The translations under genes were made by a program, and so were the position numbers. Positions 15,631 through 22,940 of a stretch of DNA of 24,743 bases are shown one piece after another. Positions within the stretch are counted from its first letter, which is position 1, and each line of letters starts with the position of its first letter. Source of the stretch: JBBQXK01 sp038251625 (GTDB taxonomy: Bacteria; Pseudomonadota; Alphaproteobacteria; Rhodobacterales; Rhodobacteraceae); the NCBI GenBank assembly GCA_038251625.1, contig JBBSBE010000049.1, positions 1-24,743 on the forward strand. The letters are read 5' to 3'. The notes under the pieces are model-generated. The model ran no database searches and was not told the origin of the DNA. It worked only from the letters and a program-made list of their open reading frames with translations.

Positions 15631-16622
15631 GGATGCTGAGAATCGGACTTCTGGGCTGCGGCCGCATCGGCCAGGTTCACGCGCGCTCTGTGGGCCAGAT
15701 CGAGGGCGCACGGATCACTGCCGTGGCCGATGCCTTTCCCGAACTCGCCGAGGCGCTGGCCAAGCGGATCGGTGCTGCCGTCCTGTCGCCGCAGGCCCTG
15801 ATCGACAGCGCCGAGGTGGATGCCGTGGTCATCGGGACCCCCACCGATACGCATTGCGACCTGATCCATGCCGCCGCCCGTGCGGGCAAGGCGATCTTCT
15901 GCGAAAAGCCGGTGGACATGTCGGCCGACCGCATCCGCGAATGCATCAAGGTGGTCACCGCCGCGGGCGTGCCGTTCCTGACCGCCTTCAACCGCCGCTT
16001 CGATCCCAACTTCGCCGCCATCCAGTCCCGGATCGCGTCGGGCGAGATCGGCGCGATCGAGATCGTCACGATCCTCTCGCGCGATCCGGCGCCGCCCCCC
16101 GTCAGCTACATCAAATCCTCCGGCGGCCTGTTCCGCGACATGATGATCCACGACCTCGACATGGCGCGCTTCCTTCTGGGCGAGGAGCCGGTGACCGTCT
16201 ACGCGGTCGGTGCCGCGCTTGTCGATCCGGCCATCGGCGACGCGGGCGATGTGGATACCGCCGCCGTCACGCTGGCCACGGCCACGGGGCGTATCTGCCA
16301 GATCTCGAACTCCCGCCGTGCAACCTACGGCTATGACCAGCGGATCGAGGTGCACGGCGCCAAGGGCATGCTGCGGGCCGAGAACATGCTGGAAAACACG
16401 GTGGAGCTTGCCACCGGTGCCGGCTTCCGCAAGGCCCCCGCGCAGGCCTTCTTTCTGGAACGCTACGAGGCCGCCTACCGTGCCGAGATGGCGCATTTCG
16501 TGCAGGCTGTGATGGCAGGAACCCCACCCTCCCCCGGCATCACCGACGGCCTGCGTACCCAGATTCTGGCCGATGCGGCGGCGCGGTCACTGGCCGAGGG
16601 CGTGCCGGTTTCGGTGGCCTGA
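15627..16622 (+). CDS. iolG: Inositol 2-dehydrogenase (Gfo/Idh/MocA family)
   Basis: A 331-residue NAD-dependent oxidoreductase that oxidises myo-inositol to 2-keto-myo-inositol, the first pathway step. The Rossmann motif is GLLGCGRIGQVHA (7-19); the cofactor/catalytic EKP motif gives Lys94. Asp171 and His175 in FRDMMIHDLDMARFLLG match the K-D-H triad known from Bacillus IolG (K97, D172, H176). The ATG at 15627 overlaps the aldolase stop; a second ATG at 15633 is an alternative start. It is last in the operon and ends 4 bp from the convergent dehydratase gene, with no terminator visible. Specificity for scyllo- or chiro-inositol cannot be excluded. Confidence 0.92.
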   Translation: MRMLRIGLLGCGRIGQVHARSVGQIEGARITAVADAFPELAEALAKRIGAAVLSPQALIDSAEVDAVVIGTPTDTHCDLIHAAARAGKAIFCEKPVDMSADRIRECIKVVTAAGVPFLTAFNRRFDPNFAAIQSRIASGEIGAIEIVTILSRDPAPPPVSYIKSSGGLFRDMMIHDLDMARFLLGEEPVTVYAVGAALVDPAIGDAGDVDTAAVTLATATGRICQISNSRRATYGYDQRIEVHGAKGMLRAENMLENTVELATGAGFRKAPAQAFFLERYEAAYRAEMAHFVQAVMAGTPPSPGITDGLRTQILADAAARSLAEGVPVSVA

Positions 16623-16626
16623 CCGC

Positions 16627-18150
16627 CTACATCACCGCGCCCATCGCCCAGGGCACGAATTCGGCCCCGCCAAAGCCCAGCTCTTCCGATCTAGTGGCCT
16701 CGCCCGAGGCCACGCGCAGGAACAGCTCGAATATCGCGCGCCCCTTGGCCTCAAGGCTCACGCCTTCGGTGATGATGTCGCCGCAGTTCATGTCCATATC
16801 TTCGGCCATGCGCTCATACATCTCGGAATTGGTCGCCAGCTTGATGCAGGGCGTGGGCTTGTAGCCCGACACCGACCCCCGCCCCGTGGTGAACACGATC
16901 AGATTGGCCCCGCTGGCGATCTGGCCCGTCACCGAACACGGGTCATAGCCGGGGCTGTCCATATAGACGAACCCCCGCTCGGTGATCGGCTCGCCGAACT
17001 TGTAGACCTGCGTCAGCGGCGCTGTCCCGCCCTTCGCCACGGCGCCCAGCGATTTTTCCAGGATCGTCGTCAGCCCGCCTTTCTTGTTCCCGGGCGAGGG
17101 GTTGTTGTCCATCTCGCCCCCGTTGCGGGCGGTATACCCCTCCCACCACGCGATACGCTCCACGATCTTGGCACCGACGTCGGGCGTGACGGCGCGCCGG
17201 GTCAAAAGATGCTCGGCCCCGTAAATCTCGGGCGTTTCCGACAGGATCGTGGTGCCTCCGTGGGCCACCAGAAGGTCGCTCGCCACGCCAAGTGCTGGGT
17301 TCGCGGTGATGCCGGAATAGCCGTCCGAACCGCCGCACTGCATGCCCACCATCAGATGCTCCAGCCCCGACGGCGCGCGCTCTGCCTTGTTGGCCACAGC
17401 CGCCATCTCGCGCAGCACCTCAACCCCGCGTGCGATGGTCTTGCGGGTGCCGCCCGTGGCCTGAATGGTCATGTAGCGGAAATTGCCATCGGCCCGCAGC
17501 CGCGCGCGGCCGATCAGATCGGGGATCTGCAACACCTCGCAGCCCAGCCCCACCAGAAGGATGCCCCCGAAATTGGGGTTGCGCGCATAGCCCGCCAGCG
17601 TGCGAAAGAGGGTGTCATACCCCTCATCCTTGCCCGACATGCCGCAGCCTGTGCCATGCACGATGGGCACCACCCCATCGATCTGCGGAAAATCGGCCAG
17701 CCACCCCTCGCGCTCCACCGCCTCGGCGATGAAGCGCGCGACAGAGCCTGAACAGTTTACCGAGGTCAGGATGCCCAGATAGTTGCGCGTGCCCACCCCG
17801 CCATCCGCCCGGTGATAGCCCATGAAATGGCGATCTTCAGCGGCGGGCAGGGGGCGCAGGTCGGTGGAAAAGGCGTAGTCCTGATCATGCGCGCCCATGC
17901 CAAGGTTGTGGGAATGCACATGATCGCCCGCGGCAATGGCTTGCGTCGCCACCCCGATGATCTGCCCGTAGCGGATCACGTTGGCGCCTGCGGCAATCGC
18001 CACGGTGGCGATCTTGTGCCCGCGTGGCACCGGGCCCGCCAAGGGTGCCGCCACATCCGGCACGGTCTCCCCCGCCCCCAGATCGCGTAGCGCGATCACC
18101 ACGTTGTCAGCGGCGTTCAGGCGGATGGCATCGGGAACGGGTGTGGCCAT
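16627..18150 (-). CDS. UxaA/GarD-family sugar-acid dehydratase (altronate/galactarate dehydratase type)
   Basis: A 507-residue full-length enzyme. An N-terminal SAF domain (about 10-95, GHKIATVAI and GDHVHSHNLG) is joined to the large UxaA C-terminal domain (about 105-507). That domain contains VGTRNYLGI (119-127), PIVHGTGCGMSG (162-173), LVGLGCEVLQ, MQCGGSDGYSG and the conserved ending EELGFGGAEFVPWAMGAVM. The family dehydrates aldonates/aldarates to 2-keto-3-deoxy acids using a metal centre. The ATG at 18150 follows GGAAAG. It diverges from a GntR regulator and lies near a lactonase and a fucose-dehydrogenase-like reductase. The substrate may therefore be L-fuconate or a similar aldonate rather than altronate, as in C. 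jejuni where split UxaA homologues sit in the L-fucose locus. Substrate unproven. Confidence 0.88.
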   Translation of the reverse strand: MATPVPDAIRLNAADNVVIALRDLGAGETVPDVAAPLAGPVPRGHKIATVAIAAGANVIRYGQIIGVATQAIAAGDHVHSHNLGMGAHDQDYAFSTDLRPLPAAEDRHFMGYHRADGGVGTRNYLGILTSVNCSGSVARFIAEAVEREGWLADFPQIDGVVPIVHGTGCGMSGKDEGYDTLFRTLAGYARNPNFGGILLVGLGCEVLQIPDLIGRARLRADGNFRYMTIQATGGTRKTIARGVEVLREMAAVANKAERAPSGLEHLMVGMQCGGSDGYSGITANPALGVASDLLVAHGGTTILSETPEIYGAEHLLTRRAVTPDVGAKIVERIAWWEGYTARNGGEMDNNPSPGNKKGGLTTILEKSLGAVAKGGTAPLTQVYKFGEPITERGFVYMDSPGYDPCSVTGQIASGANLIVFTTGRGSVSGYKPTPCIKLATNSEMYERMAEDMDMNCGDIITEGVSLEAKGRAIFELFLRVASGEATRSEELGFGGAEFVPWAMGAVM

Positions 18151-18187
18151 GGCTCGTCTTTCCGCGCGATGGCGCGTCGCCGTGCGC

Positions 18188-18215
18188 TTGACAGGGCGCA
18201 GGCTTGATCTAACAT
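18188..18215 (+). promoter_or_regulatory. Candidate promoter of the GntR regulator gene
   Basis: TTGACA (18188-18193), a perfect -35, is followed after 16 nt by TAACAT (18210-18215, four of six matches). The expected start of transcription falls at or next to the ATG at 18222, so the message may lack a leader. The -10 lies inside the palindrome at 18209-18220, which suits autorepression. Confidence 0.6.
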
Positions 18216-18220
18216 GTTAG
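18209..18220. promoter_or_regulatory. 12-bp palindromic operator, probable GntR/FCD site
   Basis: CTAACATGTTAG is a perfect palindrome in the 71-bp divergent gap between the dehydratase and GntR genes. It has the size and AT-rich arms expected for FadR/UxuR-type GntR operators and covers the -10 of the regulator gene. Confidence 0.65.
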
Positions 18221-18221
18221 T

Positions 18222-18956
18222 ATGCTACCCGGGAACGATCTGTCGCCGCAAGAGGCAATGCCGCCCGATCCGCGGCTGCGGCCCCTTGGCGCATTCGACG
18301 GATCGCTGGCGCAGCGGGTCTATCTCTCCCTCAAGCACGCGATCCTGTCCTTGGCGTATCGCCCCGGCGAGGTGCTGCGCAAGCCCGAGATTTGCGAGGC
18401 GCTGGGCGTGTCGCGTTCCCCTGTGTCCGAGGCCGTGGCGCGGCTGGCGGCAGAGGGGCTGGTGGATGTGGTGCCGCAATCGGGCACCTTCGTCGCGCGG
18501 TTCTCGATGGTGGAAATCCGCGAAAGCGCCTTTCTGCGCGAAGCGCTTGAACTCGCGGCGATCGAGATGGTGGCGGGCAGCATCACGGAAGATCAGCTTG
18601 TGCTTCTGCGTCGTAATCTGCGGGTACAAGAGGTTTTGGTGCAGGATCGCGATTTTGCAGGTTTCTATCAACTGGACCGCGAGATGCACGAACTGATGCT
18701 GTCCTTCACCGGGTTTCGCCGTCTGGCGGGGCTGGCCGAAACCTCCTGGGTGCATGTCAACCGGGCCCGCCAGTTGATCCTGCCGCATCCCGGGCGCGTG
18801 CAGGATACGCTGGTCGAGCATCAGGCGATCCTTGCGGCGCTCGAAGCGCGTGATCCGGTGGCGGCACGGACGGCCACGCGGCATCACCTTGGCCAGTTGC
18901 TGACCTTCCTCGAACCGCTCATGGTATCGCGCCCCGAACTTTTCGCCCCCGCCTGA
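18222..18956 (+). CDS. GntR-family regulator with FCD ligand domain
   Basis: A 244-residue regulator. The winged helix covers about 28-95 (QRVYLSLKHAILSLAYRPGEVLRKPEICEALGVSRSPVSEAVARL, then EGLVDVVPQSGTFVA). The all-helical FCD domain follows, with the likely metal/ligand residues Asp152, His156, His200 and His222. FadR/UxuR-type members usually respond to organic acids or sugar acids. The ATG at 18222 almost coincides with the predicted transcription start; the ATG at 18258 (MPPDPRL) is an alternative, but its purine-rich stretch is too close to be a good ribosome site. It faces the dehydratase gene across a palindrome, so that gene is its most likely target, with a sugar acid or keto-deoxy acid as the effector (inference). 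Confidence 0.92.
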   Translation: MLPGNDLSPQEAMPPDPRLRPLGAFDGSLAQRVYLSLKHAILSLAYRPGEVLRKPEICEALGVSRSPVSEAVARLAAEGLVDVVPQSGTFVARFSMVEIRESAFLREALELAAIEMVAGSITEDQLVLLRRNLRVQEVLVQDRDFAGFYQLDREMHELMLSFTGFRRLAGLAETSWVHVNRARQLILPHPGRVQDTLVEHQAILAALEARDPVAARTATRHHLGQLLTFLEPLMVSRPELFAPA

Positions 18957-18993
18957 GGCTCCACCGGATGGTTTCAAATTGATTAAAGTTTTG

Positions 18994-19016
18994 CTTCTTC
19001 TCTGATCAAATATCCC
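18994..19016 (-). repeat. Copy 2 of the 23-bp repeat, inverted relative to copy 1
   Basis: Read on the minus strand, this segment matches 2625-2647 at 22 of 23 bases. Here it lies between two plus-strand genes, next to a GC-rich hairpin (19025-19045) and an AT-rich patch (about 18975-18993), and is not followed by a start codon. Its role is therefore not obligatorily that of a ribosome site. Confidence 0.7.
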
Positions 19017-19024
19017 ACGGGGGT

Positions 19025-19045
19025 GCGGGGGTGTGAAACCCCCGC
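19025..19045. terminator. 8-bp GC-rich hairpin between GntR and isomerase genes
   Basis: GCGGGGGT (19025-19032) and ACCCCCGC (19038-19045) form a perfect stem with a 5-nt loop. It follows the GntR stop by about 70 bp. No U-run follows on the plus strand. It is a terminator-like or processing hairpin associated with the adjacent repeat, rather than a classical intrinsic terminator. Confidence 0.45.
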
Positions 19046-19078
19046 GAACCTCACCACCCCCATCCGCGAAAGGCGCCC

Positions 19079-20071
19079 ATGCCCCTGCCCAACCGCCCCC
19101 GCTATGCCGCGCGCCTGAATGCGTTCAAGATCGGGCTTCCGGGTAAGCCCACTACCGCCGATCTGATTGCACGGGCGGCGCAAGTGCCGGGCCTTGATGC
19201 GGCCGACCTCAACTTCCCCGATCATTTCGAAGGGTCAGACGCACAGACGCTTTCGCATGTTCTGTCCGATCATGGCGTCGCACTGAACGGCCTTGCCATG
19301 CGCTATTACACCGATCCCGGCTTCCGCCTTGGCGCCTTTACCCACCCAGATGCCGCCGTGCGCCGCGCCGCCATCGACATCACGCGCCGGGGCCTTGACG
19401 CGCTGGCCGAGATGGGGGGCCGGGTGATGACGATCTGGGCCGGGCAGGACGGTGTGGATTACAGCTTTCAGGGCAATTACGCCCGGATGTGGGATGATAC
19501 CGTGGCCGCCCTCGCCGAGGTAGCAGACCATAATCCCGCGCTGGATATCGCGGTGGAATACAAGCCCAACGAACCCCGCGCCTTTGCCCTTCTGCCCGAT
19601 ATCGGGATGAACCTTCTGGCGCTGGCCGATGTCGGGCGCGCCAATACCGGCATCACGCTCGATTTTTGCCATGTGCTTTTCGCAGGCGAAATTCCGGCGC
19701 AGGTGGCCAGCCTGGTCGCCCGCCGGTCGCGGCTGCTGGGGGTGCATCTGAACGATGGCTACGGCAAGCGGGACGACGGGCTGATGGTGGGGGCGGTCCA
19801 TCCGGTGCAGACGGTGGAGTTGTTCGTGGAGCTTCAGCGCATGGCCTGGGATGGCGTGATCTACTTTGACACCTTTCCCGATCATGGCGGCCTTGATCCC
19901 GTGGCAGAGGCTGCGACGAATGTCGTGATGACGGACCGGCTGCGCGACGTGGCCGCGCGGCTTGCAGGGGATCCTGCCCTGGCCGAGGCGATCGCGCGGC
20001 AGGATGCCACCGCCTCCTTGCGGATTGTCGGCGCAGCGCTCTACGGGGTCGAAGGCGTTAAGGTCAGGTAA
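19079..20071 (+). CDS. L-rhamnose-isomerase-like sugar isomerase (xylose-isomerase-type TIM barrel)
   Basis: A 330-residue TIM-barrel protein. The pattern AVEYKPNEP (158-166), LDFCHVLFAGE (194-204), GVHLNDGYGKRDDGLMVGAVHP (221-242) and IYFDTFP (261-267) parallels the active site of the Pseudomonas-type L-rhamnose isomerase. This gives likely metal ligands Glu160, Asp195, His223 and Asp264, plus His198, Asp232 and Asp233. The family interconverts aldoses and ketoses with broad specificity, so the true substrate may be rhamnose, fucose, a pentose or another sugar. The ATG at 19079 follows AAAGG. It lies downstream of the GntR gene on the same strand after a hairpin and converges with the lactonase gene. 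Annotation pipelines may call it only 'sugar phosphate isomerase/epimerase'. Confidence 0.72.
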   Translation: MPLPNRPRYAARLNAFKIGLPGKPTTADLIARAAQVPGLDAADLNFPDHFEGSDAQTLSHVLSDHGVALNGLAMRYYTDPGFRLGAFTHPDAAVRRAAIDITRRGLDALAEMGGRVMTIWAGQDGVDYSFQGNYARMWDDTVAALAEVADHNPALDIAVEYKPNEPRAFALLPDIGMNLLALADVGRANTGITLDFCHVLFAGEIPAQVASLVARRSRLLGVHLNDGYGKRDDGLMVGAVHPVQTVELFVELQRMAWDGVIYFDTFPDHGGLDPVAEAATNVVMTDRLRDVAARLAGDPALAEAIARQDATASLRIVGAALYGVEGVKVR

Positions 20072-20115
20072 ATGAAAGCCCGAAGATAAAGCAATTTCAA
20101 TGTATTGGTTGGAAT

Positions 20116-20127
20116 ATCACGCGTGAT
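20116..20127. repeat. 12-bp palindrome in a convergent gap
   Basis: ATCACGCGTGAT is a perfect palindrome in the 69-bp gap between the convergent isomerase and lactonase genes. A second one, CGGGTACCCG (20131-20140), abuts the lactonase stop. No T-run is present, so intrinsic termination is not evident. The role is unknown. Confidence 0.35.
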
Positions 20128-20140
20128 GGGCGGGTACCCG

Positions 20141-20971
20141 TCAAAGCCCGTAAAACGCCGCTGCCGTCCCCCCGAAAATCCGCGTCCGCGCAGCCTTCGG
20201 CAGATCATCCGTCAGCTTCATCGCGGCCTTGCGCCATTTCCCGTAACTCGCGGCCAGCTTGCAGACCGGCCAGTCCGACCCCCACATCACCCGCTCCGGG
20301 CCGAAAACCGCGATCACATGATCGGCGTAAGGCTTCAGATCTTCGACGGTCCAGCCGGGCTTCGCTTCCGTCACCAGTGCCGAGAATTTCACGAACGCCC
20401 CCGTCTCACCCGCCAGCCGCGCCATCCCCTCGGTCCAGTGGGCAAAGGTTTCCGGCGAATGGTCGCGGATCTGCGGCTTCATGCAATGGTCGATGACCAC
20501 GCGCATATCGGGGTAGCGCTTCAGCAGAGTCAGGAAATGCCCCAGATGGCGGGGGAAGCCCAGGGCATCCAAGGTCAGCCCCTCCTCCATCACTGCGCGA
20601 AACCCCCATTGCACGTCATCGCGCAGCATCCACGCGTCGTCGGGGATATCCTGGATCATCGGGCGTACGCCCTTGAACGCCTGATGCCCCGCCAGCCGAC
20701 GCAGGTCGGCACGGGCGGCGGGGTCATCGAAATTCACCCAGCCCACCACGCCCGCGACAAAGGGCACGGCGTCGGCGATGCCAAGCATGTATTCCGTTTC
20801 CGCAACGGTCGGCGCCGCCTGAACCAGCACCGTTCGCGTGATCCCGTGCCGCGCCAGATGGGGGGCAAGGTCGGCCGGGCAGTACACCCGGTTCAGCACC
20901 GCATTGTCCTTCGGCATCCAGCCATAGTCGCCACGTCCAGGGTTCCAGAAATGCTGATGGGCGTCGATCAC
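20141..20971 (-). CDS. Amidohydrolase of the COG3618 group, probable sugar lactonase (L-fuconolactonase-like)
   Basis: A 276-residue metal-dependent hydrolase. It starts with IDAHQHFWNP (His5 and His7, the HxH metal motif) and continues with FKGVRPMIQDIPDD, VVIDHCMKPQI and MWGSDWPVCKL, whose Asp is the catalytic base of the superfamily. Members of this group hydrolyse L-fucono-1,5-lactone, L-rhamnono-lactone and other lactones. The start is GTG at 20971, overlapping the reductase stop (GTGA); the long upstream open frame is only a shadow inside the reductase gene. It is last in the minus-strand transporter operon. Following an aldose dehydrogenase, it would hydrolyse the aldonolactone product. 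Exact substrate unknown. Confidence 0.85.
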   Translation of the reverse strand: MIDAHQHFWNPGRGDYGWMPKDNAVLNRVYCPADLAPHLARHGITRTVLVQAAPTVAETEYMLGIADAVPFVAGVVGWVNFDDPAARADLRRLAGHQAFKGVRPMIQDIPDDAWMLRDDVQWGFRAVMEEGLTLDALGFPRHLGHFLTLLKRYPDMRVVIDHCMKPQIRDHSPETFAHWTEGMARLAGETGAFVKFSALVTEAKPGWTVEDLKPYADHVIAVFGPERVMWGSDWPVCKLAASYGKWRKAAMKLTDDLPKAARTRIFGGTAAAFYGL

Positions 20972-22008
20972 GTGCCCCGCTCCACCGGGGCATCGGAATG
21001 CAGAAGCCCCTTCTCCTTCAGGTCGGACCAGAGCGCATCGGGGATGACCGCGCTGGCGGCGGCAAGGTTGCTGTCCATCTCGGCCACGCCCTGCCCGCCC
21101 GGGATCACCGACACGACCGAAGGATGGCGCAGCGCGAACTGGAACGCGGTATCGACCATCCGCACCCCATGCGCCGCGCAGATCGCCTGCAACTTCGCCG
21201 CGCGCTCCAGCACCTCGGGCGGGGCGGGATCGTAGAACCACATCGCGCCGGGCCTTGGGCCGGTGGCGAGGATGCCCGAATTGTAGGGCCCGCCCATCAC
21301 CACGCCGATCCCCCGCTCAACCGCCATCGGCAACCATTCGGTCAGCGCCGCATGTTCCAGCAGGGTGTAGCGCCCGGCAAGGAGGAAGATATCGAAATCG
21401 CCCCGCTCGGTCATCGCGCGGCAAGGCTCCCACTCGTTCACGCCCGCACCGAGGCCCTTTATCACCCCTTCGTCACGCAGACGCAAAAGGGCGCGGTAGC
21501 CACCTGCCATGAATTCATCGAGCTTGGCACCCAAAGCCTCGGGCGTCTTGTGGTTGAACAGGTCGAGGTCGTGGGCAAAGAGCAGGTCGATCCGGTCCAC
21601 CCCCAGCCGTTCCAGCGAAAACTCGATGGAGCGCAGGGTGCCGTCATAGCTGAAATCGTAAACCTCCTTGCGGGAGGGTACGTCGAAGAACTTGCCGATC
21701 GTATCGCGCTCTTCCCCGGGCTTCGTTGCCCGCAAAAGCCGCCCGATTTTGGTCGACAGCACGTAGCTATCGCGCGGCTTGCCGCGCAGAAAGCGGTTGA
21801 GGCGGGTTTCGGACAGGCCGAGGCCGTAAAGTGGTGCCGTATCGAAATAGCGCACGCCTGCGTCCCACGCCCGCGCAAGCACGGCATCCGCCTCTTCATC
21901 CGAAACGGTACGGTAAAGGTTGCCCAAGGGCGCCGTGCCAAATCCAAGCTCGGTGAAGGTCAGCCCGCCGTTGCCGGTCCGGTCCCAGTGGCGTGTGGGA
22001 AGTGTCAT
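20968..22008 (-). CDS. Aldo/keto reductase, L-fucose / D-threo-aldose 1-dehydrogenase type
   Basis: A 346-residue NAD(P)-dependent TIM barrel with the AKR tetrad: Asp56 and Tyr61 (VRYFDTAPLYGLGLSE), Lys87 (VLSTKIGR) and His146 (DLLFAHDLDL). The opening ELGFGTAPLGNLY and the insertion with GKFFDVPSRKEVYDFSYDGTLRSIEFSLERLG match the D-threo-aldose 1-dehydrogenase / pyridoxal 4-dehydrogenase subgroup. That subgroup oxidises L-fucose, D-arabinose and similar sugars to 1,5- or 1,4-lactones. An ideal ribosome site AGGAGG (22015-22020) sits 6 nt before the ATG. Its stop overlaps the GTG of the lactonase, a logical pairing of lactone-forming and lactone-opening enzymes. Pyridoxal oxidation is a less likely alternative. 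Confidence 0.87.
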   Translation of the reverse strand: MTLPTRHWDRTGNGGLTFTELGFGTAPLGNLYRTVSDEEADAVLARAWDAGVRYFDTAPLYGLGLSETRLNRFLRGKPRDSYVLSTKIGRLLRATKPGEERDTIGKFFDVPSRKEVYDFSYDGTLRSIEFSLERLGVDRIDLLFAHDLDLFNHKTPEALGAKLDEFMAGGYRALLRLRDEGVIKGLGAGVNEWEPCRAMTERGDFDIFLLAGRYTLLEHAALTEWLPMAVERGIGVVMGGPYNSGILATGPRPGAMWFYDPAPPEVLERAAKLQAICAAHGVRMVDTAFQFALRHPSVVSVIPGGQGVAEMDSNLAAASAVIPDALWSDLKEKGLLHSDAPVERGT

Positions 22009-22024
22009 GGTGTCCCTCCTGCTG

Positions 22025-22939
22025 TCACTTTACCGCGCCTGCGGCCATGCCTTTGATGATGAACCGCTCCAGCACCACGCCGATGACGATCAGGGGCAGG
22101 ATCGCGGCAAAGCTGACCGCCGCCATCGACCACCAGCTTATGCCCTGGCTGCCAGTCTGGCTGGCCACCAGCACCGGCAGCGTGTTGGCGTGGGTCGACG
22201 TGAGGAGGGCCGCGAAGAAGTATTCGTTCCACGTCAGCACGAGGCTCAGGATGAACGCGGCTACCATGCCGGGCAGGGCAATGGGCATCACGATGGTGAC
22301 AAAGGCGCCCCAGATCGACAGGCCGTCCACCAGTGCCGCCTCTTCCAGTTCCGACGGGATGCCCGCGAACTGGTCACGCATGATCCAGATGACGATGGGC
22401 AGCACGGTCAGGGTGTAAAGCAGGATCAGCCCGATCCGCGTGTCCAGAAGTGCAAGCTCTTTGTAAAGCACAAGGAAGGGCAGGGCGAGCACGACGGGTG
22501 GCAGGATCAACTGGCTGAGGAAGAAGAACGAGATATCCGAATTACGCATGAACCCGAAGCGGTAGGAAAAGCGCGACAGGCCATAGGCAGCAAGGCTGCC
22601 CAGCACGACGGCCAGCGCCGAGGCCGAGAGCGAGATGATTGCGGAGTTGAAGAAGCGCTTCATGAATTCGTCGCGCACGGTGGAATCCGATCCGATCGTG
22701 TCGGGTGACAGGCCCAGCGACCGCCAGCCGATCCACTTCGGCTGGAAATCCACCCATGGGATCATGTGGCCCTTCATCACATCCGGCGCCATCTTGAAGC
22801 TTGAGGTAATCGTCCAGTAGATCGGGAAAAGGCAGATCACGGCCCAGAGGATCAGCATCCCGTAAATCGCTATCCGTGAGGCGTACCAAGCGGCCCTTGG
22901 CGCACGCTCTTCGGCGCTGTCATGGAATATTTGGCTCAT
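22025..22939 (-). CDS. Carbohydrate ABC transporter permease, MalG-like (CUT1 family)
   Basis: A 304-residue inner-membrane subunit with six predicted membrane segments, starting at about residue 22. The cytoplasmic EAA loop reads EEAALVDGLSIWGAFVTIVMPIALPG, the docking site for the ATPase. The periplasmic insert after segment 1 (FKMAPDVMKG...LGLSPDT) and the ending FIIKGMAAGAVK are typical of MalG/UgpE-type proteins. It begins one base after the stop of the partner permease. The ATPase gene is not in the window and may lie upstream of the binding protein or be a shared MsmK-type subunit. The sugar transported is presumably the substrate of the downstream dehydrogenase. Confidence 0.94.
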   Translation of the reverse strand: MSQIFHDSAEERAPRAAWYASRIAIYGMLILWAVICLFPIYWTITSSFKMAPDVMKGHMIPWVDFQPKWIGWRSLGLSPDTIGSDSTVRDEFMKRFFNSAIISLSASALAVVLGSLAAYGLSRFSYRFGFMRNSDISFFFLSQLILPPVVLALPFLVLYKELALLDTRIGLILLYTLTVLPIVIWIMRDQFAGIPSELEEAALVDGLSIWGAFVTIVMPIALPGMVAAFILSLVLTWNEYFFAALLTSTHANTLPVLVASQTGSQGISWWSMAAVSFAAILPLIVIGVVLERFIIKGMAAGAVK

Positions 22940-22940
22940 C

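Noticed and set aside
16680..16692. GCTCTTCCGATCT, identical to the 3' end of common Illumina adapters, inside the dehydratase gene and using a rare AGA codon on the coding strand
   Set aside because: The reading frame and UxaA-family C-terminal motif (SEELGFGGAEFVPW) run straight through it, so it is most likely coincidence. Read mapping across 16670-16700 would settle whether a contig was joined here.
20072..20140. Intrinsic bidirectional terminator in the convergent gap after the isomerase
   Set aside because: Two palindromes are present (20116-20127, 20131-20140) but neither is followed by a T-run; they are recorded only as palindromes.
20972..21241. 90-residue N-terminal extension of the lactonase frame
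   Set aside because: It lies inside the reductase gene in another frame, has low-complexity Gly/Arg composition, and the family starts at IDAHQHF immediately after the GTG at 20971.
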